Translations under genes and position numbers: made by a program
Notes under the pieces: model-generated
The model's database searches: none
The model's input: the letters and a program-made list of their open reading frames with translations, nothing else
What the model was told of the DNA's origin: nothing
In this document: positions 6,682 to 11,079 of the stretch, one piece after another
Layout: the number at the start of each line of letters is the position of its first letter
How positions within the stretch are numbered: position 1 is the stretch's first letter
Assembly: GCA_016195395.1 (NCBI GenBank)
Contig: JACPZR010000573.1
Coordinates: 1 to 11,079, forward strand
Length of the DNA: 11,079 nt
Direction: 5' to 3'
Source of the DNA: Spirochaetia bacterium
GTDB lineage: Bacteria > Spirochaetota > Leptospirae > Leptospirales > Leptonemataceae

Positions 6682-7952
6682 CACAGAGCCCGTACGGTGT
6701 ACGCTTTCTAAAAGAAGACAAAAACAGGGAAATCCTTGTCCCCAACCTTACGCCGGAATTCTCCCGGGTCATGCAGGCCGCGATCGAGGGCTACGGCTAC
6801 AACATGAAGATTCTGCCGCTGGCAGACGAGTCGGCCATCTCGCTGGGAAAATATTACGTTCACAATGACATCTGTTTCCCTGCGCAGATCAACGTGGGAG
6901 AAGTGCTCGCAGCGTTGAAAACCGGCGCGTACGATCCCGCGAAGACAGCCATGGGCCTCTCCAAGAACTGCAAGTCGTGCAGAGCGCTTCAATACTACGC
7001 TCTGGCGCGCCGCGCCCTTGACCGTGCCGGCTACCCGCAGGTGCCGATCATCACCAGCGGAACGGATGTTCAAAACATTCACCCCGGATTCAAGCTGGGT
7101 CTGCGCTTCCGACTCCGATCGCTCCAAGGGATGCTCTATGTGGATGCGCTCAACGAGATGCGCCAGCGCCTCCTCCCTTATGAAAAAAATCCCGGCGACA
7201 CAGAGGCCGTCCACGCCCGCTTCATGGATGAAGGAATGGCGGCGCTCCGAAAGAACTTCAGGCATGTAAAACGGGCGCTGGCCCGCGCCGTCCAAGCATT
7301 CAACACCGTGGAGGCGGACCGGACAAAGCGCCGTCCCGTTGTGGGAATTGTGGGCGAGATCCTGGTCAACTATCATCCCTCCGCCAACTACGGCATTGCA
7401 AACTATCTTTTGAAAAACGGAATGGAGCCCTATCTGCCGCCGCTTCTGGATTTTTTCAGACAGGACGTTGTAGTGACGGAGGAATCCGCTGAACGCGGTT
7501 TTTCAAAGTATCCGTTTTTGGACCGATTGGAAGCGGGCGTTATGCGGTTCGTTTTCAACCGTTACGTCCCGGTGGTGGAACAATTACTAAAGGATTTTAA
7601 GTATTTTGAAGAGCGCACGTCGATCGACGGTCTGCGCGACTACGGCGCTGAAGTGATCAGCTCCGCGTTCAGTTCCGGTGAAGGCTGGCTTCTCCCGGGC
7701 GAAATCATCGCCATGATCAAGAAGGGCGTACGGTCGTTCGTGATTGTGCAGCCATTCGGATGTCTGCCCAACCACATATCAGGGCGAGGAATCATCCGCG
7801 CTGTGAAGGACCGCTATCCGGAAGTCCAGATACTCTCCCTTGACTACGATCCGGATATCAGTTTGGGCAATATTGAAAACCGTCTACAGATGCTCATCAT
7901 GGGGGCGCGTGAGCGGCACCACGTCCCTTTGGAAGCCGCGGCCGGAACGTAG
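6678..7952 (+). CDS. C-terminal component of the activase-related system (HgdB-like, separate gene)
   Basis: This 424-aa protein looks like the C-terminal section of the large activase-related proteins that in many anaerobes are one chain of about 1,400 residues. Its ATG overlaps the stop of the 1039-aa gene (ATGA, 6678-6681), so it is probably translated by coupling and the two products likely form a complex. Conserved-looking cysteines are C66 (NDICFPAQ), C98 and C101 (SKNCKSCRALQ) and C362 (QPFGCLPNHISGRG). The last is a typical HgdB-like element followed by LDYDPD (388-393). They could carry an iron-sulfur cluster, as the dehydratase subunits do, but no cluster can be proven from sequence. 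No membrane segment or signal peptide is present, so a cytoplasmic location is expected. Transcription probably ends in the hairpin at 7962-7985. An alternative is that the break is a recent frameshift, but the start has a normal MTQSPYGVRF N-terminus and the overlap is a standard operon junction. Confidence 0.88.
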   Translation: MTQSPYGVRFLKEDKNREILVPNLTPEFSRVMQAAIEGYGYNMKILPLADESAISLGKYYVHNDICFPAQINVGEVLAALKTGAYDPAKTAMGLSKNCKSCRALQYYALARRALDRAGYPQVPIITSGTDVQNIHPGFKLGLRFRLRSLQGMLYVDALNEMRQRLLPYEKNPGDTEAVHARFMDEGMAALRKNFRHVKRALARAVQAFNTVEADRTKRRPVVGIVGEILVNYHPSANYGIANYLLKNGMEPYLPPLLDFFRQDVVVTEESAERGFSKYPFLDRLEAGVMRFVFNRYVPVVEQLLKDFKYFEERTSIDGLRDYGAEVISSAFSSGEGWLLPGEIIAMIKKGVRSFVIVQPFGCLPNHISGRGIIRAVKDRYPEVQILSLDYDPDISLGNIENRLQMLIMGARERHHVPLEAAAGT

Positions 7953-7957
7953 CTGTC

Positions 7958-7985
7958 AAAAAACGCCGGGTGTTACTCCGGCGTT
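7958..7985 (-). terminator. Intrinsic terminator between convergent genes
   Basis: AACGCCGG (7962-7969) pairs perfectly with CCGGCGTT (7978-7985) around an 8-nt loop. Read on the minus strand, the stem is followed by an unbroken run of six T (7958-7963, partly in the stem), a good terminator for the minus-strand DUF2892 gene, which ends 27 bp upstream of the hairpin. On the plus strand the stem follows the 424-aa gene stop by 9 bp, but the T tract is poor (TTCGTATT), so it may work in both directions with less efficiency there. Confidence 0.75.
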
Positions 7986-8011
7986 CGTATTGCAGAGTCC
8001 AAGAGTCGCTT

Positions 8012-8209
8012 CTACTTTCCCTTTGTGGAAAGCCCAAATGGGAGATACAGCGGGCACATTCCGATCGCCGCCGTAGCCACAAACACCACGGCCAGGGCGC
8101 CGAGCACAATCGCAACCGTGCCGGAAATCATTCCGCTCAAATACAGGCCGCCCACGATCAGCGCTATAACAACGCGAGCAATGCGGTCAATCGTTCCCAT
8201 GTTCTTCAT
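8012..8209 (-). CDS. DUF2892 (YgaP-like) small inner-membrane protein
   Basis: The protein has 65 aa when started at the ATG at 8209. It begins MKNMGTIDRIARVVIALIVG, continues with two hydrophobic segments, and ends IGMCPLYLPFGLSTKGK. The NxGxxDRxxR start and the CPLY..(L/F)G(I/L)ST end are the hallmarks of DUF2892, the two-helix membrane domain also found at the C-terminus of the rhodanese YgaP. The biochemical role of the free-standing form is unknown. The frame extends upstream to 8326, but the preceding 39 codons do not look like protein (GHHHGDRSPYP) and overlap the small peptide gene in another frame. The AAGGGG at 8216-8221 lies 6 nt before ATG 8209, which decides the start; the ATG at 8215 is directly against it. 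It is downstream of the 29-aa peptide gene, 11 bp apart, probably in one transcript. Confidence 0.85.
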   Translation of the reverse strand: MKNMGTIDRIARVVIALIVGGLYLSGMISGTVAIVLGALAVVFVATAAIGMCPLYLPFGLSTKGK

Positions 8210-8220
8210 ATTCATCCCCT

Positions 8221-8310
8221 TCAGGCAAATCTTTGGATAAGGAGAACGATCCCCGTGATGATGCCCACGCAAAGAGCGCAGACCATCAGCAGTTTCACAA
8301 TCTTGGGCAT
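8221..8310 (-). CDS. 29-aa single-span membrane peptide upstream of DUF2892
   Basis: A short open frame runs from an ATG at 8310 to a TGA at 8221-8223. The product starts MPKIVKLLMV, continues through a hydrophobic stretch rich in V, I, L, C and G, and ends LLIQRFA. Its layout (K3 and K6, about 18 nonpolar residues, then QR near the end) is that of a single transmembrane helix. An excellent Shine-Dalgarno run, AGGGGGG, stands 5 nt before the ATG on the minus strand (8316-8322). It is followed after 11 bp by the DUF2892 gene, so the two are probably co-transcribed and may act together. I recognise no family, and the length is below most gene-calling cut-offs. The strong ribosome site, the membrane-like composition and the tight spacing are the support. 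Confidence 0.6.
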   Translation of the reverse strand: MPKIVKLLMVCALCVGIITGIVLLIQRFA

Positions 8311-8374
8311 TGCTACCCCCCTGCACTGTAGGACTCGCGCGGCGGGAACTCGTTACGGCAAACCAACCTGATTT

Positions 8375-8406
8375 TTGTCAGAGGGGGTCTGGAGGGTGCC
8401 TATATC
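8375..8406 (+). promoter_or_regulatory. Candidate promoter for the biotin carboxylase gene
   Basis: TTGTCA (8375-8380) differs from the -35 consensus in one base, and TATATC (8401-8406) matches the -10 box in four of six positions, but the 20-bp spacer is long. The start point would be near 8412, about 37 nt before the ATG at 8449. The same 138-bp gap must also hold the promoter of the minus-strand small-protein pair, for which no clear boxes are visible. Confidence 0.25.
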
Positions 8407-8418
8407 CTGTTTGACAGG
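8406..8418. promoter_or_regulatory. Short dyad at the expected transcription start of the carboxylase gene
   Basis: CCTGTTTGACAGG has 5-bp arms around TTG and lies right after the candidate -10 box, a usual place for a repressor site. At 5 bp per arm, chance is a real alternative. Confidence 0.25.
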
Positions 8419-8448
8419 GCGGCCGTTTTGCGGGCCTCTGCCCCATCC

Positions 8449-11079
8449 ATGGAAACTCGCCAAGATAAGTACAAGAAGCACCCATCGCAGTGGGTTCAGG
8501 GCTTTTCCTGTTCCCATCTCAAGATATTAATCGTATGCCGGGGTCCCATCCGCAAAGAAGCCATGGACGTTTTCGCCGGAATCGGGGCCGACTTTGGGAT
8601 TCTGCTCTCTGAAAAGGATTCCGTGGTGTATCCCGCCACATTGGCCCCTGAACTGCGTGTCATGAAGGACCAGTCGCGCATCCACCGCGTCCCTGACTAC
8701 ACGGGCGCTTCCGGGGAAGAGCGGAAATCACGCATTGCTCAGATCGTTCACATTGCAGCCTCCAATGGTTACACGCATATTTTCGCCGGCTACGGCTTCA
8801 TGGCGGAAGACGCCGAATTCGTGGAAGCGATTGAAAAGGGCGGCGTTGGTTTCATTGGACCGGCCTCCGTGGTTCACAAGGCAGCCGGCGCCAAAGACCA
8901 GGCCAAGAAACTGGCAAGAAAGATCAACGTCTCTGTCACCCCCGGTATCGATAACGTTACAGCGCTGACTCTGCTCTCAAAAACCGGCGGGATCGACGGG
9001 GCAAAAAAGCTCGCTTCAGACAAAGGCCTGACCCTGCCCGCGGGATCAGACAAGCTGGAACCGGAACTCCTCGCGGAAGCCATCTTGGACGCGGGTTACG
9101 CAAAAGGCATCGGCCTCATCACGACGTCGGAGCTCCAGAAAGAAGCCCGCAAACAACTGGAGAAACTCTTCAAAGAAAATCCCGGCCGTCGTTTCCGTCT
9201 GAAGTACATCGGCGGCGGGGGCGGCAAAGGACAGCGCATCGTATCCAAACCGGAAGAGGTGGAAGACGCCGCCATTCAGGTGCTCCAGGAATCCAAAGCG
9301 ATGGGGGATGCGGACAACAAGAACTTCCTCATTGAACTCAACATCGAACGTACCCGCCACAATGAAATCCAACTGATTGGAAACGGCGAGTGGTGTCTGG
9401 CTCTGGGCGGACGCGACTGCAGCCTCCAGATGCACGAGCAGAAGCTGGTGGAGATTTCCATCACGGACGAGCTGTTCTCGGAAGAGATTGCCCGTGCGGA
9501 ACGCGACGGACGTTATGCGGACACACTGAAAGCAGACAAGAAGATGCTGGCGGACATGGAACGTCAGGCGGAAGAGTTCGGCCGCGCTGTGCACCTTAAT
9601 TCAGCCTCCACGTTCGAGTGCATTGTTACCGGCGACAGCTTCTACTTTATGGAAATGAACACGCGGATCCAGGTGGAACACCGCGTTACGGAAATGGTCT
9701 ACTCGCTCCGATTTGAAAATCCAGCGGACAAGAAGGATTCGTTTGTGGTGGAGTCGCTTGTAGAGGCGATGGTGCTCTGCGCCGCCCACGCACCGCGCCT
9801 GCCCAAGCCCACCCGCGTTGTGCGTTACCATGCCGGAGGTGAAGTCCGCTTGAACGCCATGAACGATGCGCTGGCTCCACACGCCGGCGGCGTCATCGAA
9901 CACTGGTCGACCCCCGCGGAACATGAGATCCGCGACGACCAGGGAATCGGTCTGCGCAATCCGGACACCGGATGGTTCATCAAGTATCACGTGGCCGGGG
10001 CCTACGATTCAAACATCGCACTGATCGTGACGTACGGAGACGGACGCCGCCAGATGCTTGAACGGCTCGCGGATATCCTGCGCCGCACGGAACTGCGTGG
10101 CGTGGAACTCTCCACCAACCGCGACTTCCACTACGGGATTCTGAATTTCTGCCTGGGCCTGCATCCTATGCTGAAACCGGACACCCGCTTTGTTGTGCCG
10201 TATCTCACGGCTGTGGGAAGCTTGGCAGAAGCGTTAGACACAGCGGATGTCCACATGGCGTGGGATATGCTGCGCCGCCGCGTTTCCGAAACGCAGGTAG
10301 AAGCAGAAGAAGCGTTATCCTCCAAATATACACTCATCACGCGCGCCTTGGGCGCACTGATGGCCAATCCTCACATCGCCATGGGATGGCTGGTACTCAA
10401 CCGTGGCCGCGCGTTTTCGCTTGAAGAAGGCCGCGTCCGCTGGAAGCGTAACCCGCTCCGTGTCCTCGCGGACCTGTATACATTCCTCCGACTGGAAGAA
10501 CGCGAAGCGCCTCCCGCGCAGCGAATCTGGGACCACGACGCCGACCTCTTGAAGCGCGGCTTGGAATTCTATGCGGACCTGGACAAAGCATTAGGACGCG
10601 ATACGGACGCAGCGTTCGCAGACAGCGTCACCAACTGTCGCGAGAACACATCCACGGAATATCTGGATTTGGACCGGGCGCTTTCGTCCGCCAAGGTAAC
10701 GCCGGAATTGCAGAAGGCCGTTCCGGCCGATGTGCTGGGACGCGTATGCAATGCACACCGCGCCTGGCAGACAGGCCTCTCCCTTTTGGAACTTCCCATC
10801 ATACTGGGCCAGGAAGCCGGGATCTTTGAGTTCTCCGTGAACGACCATTTGGAACCCGTAGCGCCGGAGCGCTTCCTCAAGGCAGATGCACAGAAAGCGA
10901 GTCTCAAAAAACTGGCTCCTCCGCCGGCAGCATCCGCCGATCAGATTGTGGCTGTCACCGGCGGCATGTTTTATGCCAAGGAAACGCCTGCAAGCCCGCC
11001 GTTCCTCGAAGTGGGCTCCCATTTCAATCCGGGAGACGCTCTCTACATCATCGAAGTAATGAAGATGTTCAACCGCATC
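8449..11079 (+). CDS. Divergent biotin carboxylase with C-terminal biotin carrier domain (acyl-CoA carboxylase subunit; 3' end outside window)
   Basis: The frame is open from ATG 8449 to the right edge (877 codons, no stop). Residues about 24-570 are a biotin carboxylase. By eye against E. coli AccC the catalytic set is kept: K149 (K116), K252 (K159) before GGGGGKGQRIV, K332 (K238) in RDCSLQMHEQKLVE, E390 (E276), E402 (E288), R406 (R292) and E410 (E296) in EMNTRIQVEHRVTE, and R467 (R338). The usual proline after QVEH is R412. Between TPGID (164-168) and the glycine loop there are about 50 more residues than in AccC. Residues about 577-820 form a region I cannot assign. Residues 830-877 are a biotinyl domain with an AccB-like thumb (MFYAKETPASPPF) and EVMKM, K872 being the biotinylated lysine. 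The enzyme would carboxylate biotin with ATP and bicarbonate; the carboxyltransferase partner, and so the acyl-CoA substrate, is not in the window. No clear Shine-Dalgarno precedes the ATG. It is divergent from the small membrane genes. Confidence 0.9.
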   Translation, partial: METRQDKYKKHPSQWVQGFSCSHLKILIVCRGPIRKEAMDVFAGIGADFGILLSEKDSVVYPATLAPELRVMKDQSRIHRVPDYTGASGEERKSRIAQIVHIAASNGYTHIFAGYGFMAEDAEFVEAIEKGGVGFIGPASVVHKAAGAKDQAKKLARKINVSVTPGIDNVTALTLLSKTGGIDGAKKLASDKGLTLPAGSDKLEPELLAEAILDAGYAKGIGLITTSELQKEARKQLEKLFKENPGRRFRLKYIGGGGGKGQRIVSKPEEVEDAAIQVLQESKAMGDADNKNFLIELNIERTRHNEIQLIGNGEWCLALGGRDCSLQMHEQKLVEISITDELFSEEIARAERDGRYADTLKADKKMLADMERQAEEFGRAVHLNSASTFECIVTGDSFYFMEMNTRIQVEHRVTEMVYSLRFENPADKKDSFVVESLVEAMVLCAAHAPRLPKPTRVVRYHAGGEVRLNAMNDALAPHAGGVIEHWSTPAEHEIRDDQGIGLRNPDTGWFIKYHVAGAYDSNIALIVTYGDGRRQMLERLADILRRTELRGVELSTNRDFHYGILNFCLGLHPMLKPDTRFVVPYLTAVGSLAEALDTADVHMAWDMLRRRVSETQVEAEEALSSKYTLITRALGALMANPHIAMGWLVLNRGRAFSLEEGRVRWKRNPLRVLADLYTFLRLEEREAPPAQRIWDHDADLLKRGLEFYADLDKALGRDTDAAFADSVTNCRENTSTEYLDLDRALSSAKVTPELQKAVPADVLGRVCNAHRAWQTGLSLLELPIILGQEAGIFEFSVNDHLEPVAPERFLKADAQKASLKKLAPPPAASADQIVAVTGGMFYAKETPASPPFLEVGSHFNPGDALYIIEVMKMFNRI

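Noticed and set aside
6708..7376. Minus-strand open frame of 222 codons
   Set aside because: It is antisense to the 424-aa activase component, whose conserved cysteine motifs lie on the plus strand.
8210..8326. N-terminal extension of the DUF2892 frame up to 8326
   Set aside because: These 39 codons overlap the 29-aa peptide gene in another frame, do not look like protein, and the Shine-Dalgarno position favours the ATG at 8209.
7970..8371. Plus-strand open frame of 133 codons
   Set aside because: It begins inside the terminator hairpin and runs antisense to the DUF2892 and 29-aa peptide genes; its translation is rich in R, H, Q and N without a recognisable fold.
9046..9594. Minus-strand open frame of 182 codons
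   Set aside because: It is antisense to the ATP-grasp core of the biotin carboxylase.

Overview
The window looks like chromosomal DNA from a moderately GC-rich, probably Gram-negative bacterium. Genes are densely packed, with Shine-Dalgarno sites in front of several. The mix of a sensor kinase/response regulator pair, a crotonase, a DinB-fold enzyme, a giant HgdC/HgdB-type activase and a divergent biotin carboxylase would fit a spirochaete of the Leptospirales type or a deltaproteobacterial-type anaerobe. That placement is a guess; no marker gene is present. There is no sign of phage, IS elements, CRISPR, tRNA or rRNA.

Left block, minus strand (2828 down to 1): a crotonase (enoyl-CoA hydratase/isomerase), then a membrane-anchored PAS/HisKA_2 histidine kinase 2 bp downstream, then a response regulator with PAS and the beginning of a GGDEF domain 19 bp further on. 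The regulator runs off the left edge. The spacing suggests one operon that couples a fatty-acyl-CoA enzyme to a signalling pair with a likely cyclic-di-GMP output.

Middle block, plus strand (2943 to 7952): a small DinB-fold protein; a 142-bp intergenic region with a perfect 17-bp palindrome and a possible promoter; then two overlapping genes (ATGA overlap). The first encodes a 1039-aa protein with two HgdC-like ATPase domains followed by a cysteine-rich linker and a DUF2229/HgdB-like part. The second encodes a 424-aa protein that looks like the C-terminal section of the same system, which in many bacteria is a single chain of about 1,400 residues. No recognisable dehydratase substrate subunits accompany them.

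Right block: a hairpin terminator at 7958-7985 lies between the convergent activase operon and a minus-strand pair of tiny membrane proteins, a 29-aa peptide too short for most gene callers and a 65-aa DUF2892 protein. Divergent from these, starting at 8449, is a large biotin-dependent carboxylase subunit (biotin carboxylase plus C-terminal biotin carrier). It has an insertion in its ATP-grasp region and a roughly 240-aa middle region I do not recognise, and it is cut by the right edge just after the biotinylation site.

The crotonase, the activase system and the biotin carboxylase all act on, or belong to families that act on, acyl-CoA thioesters. A link between them in one pathway is only inference. 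No gene-free stretch exceeds 300 bases.
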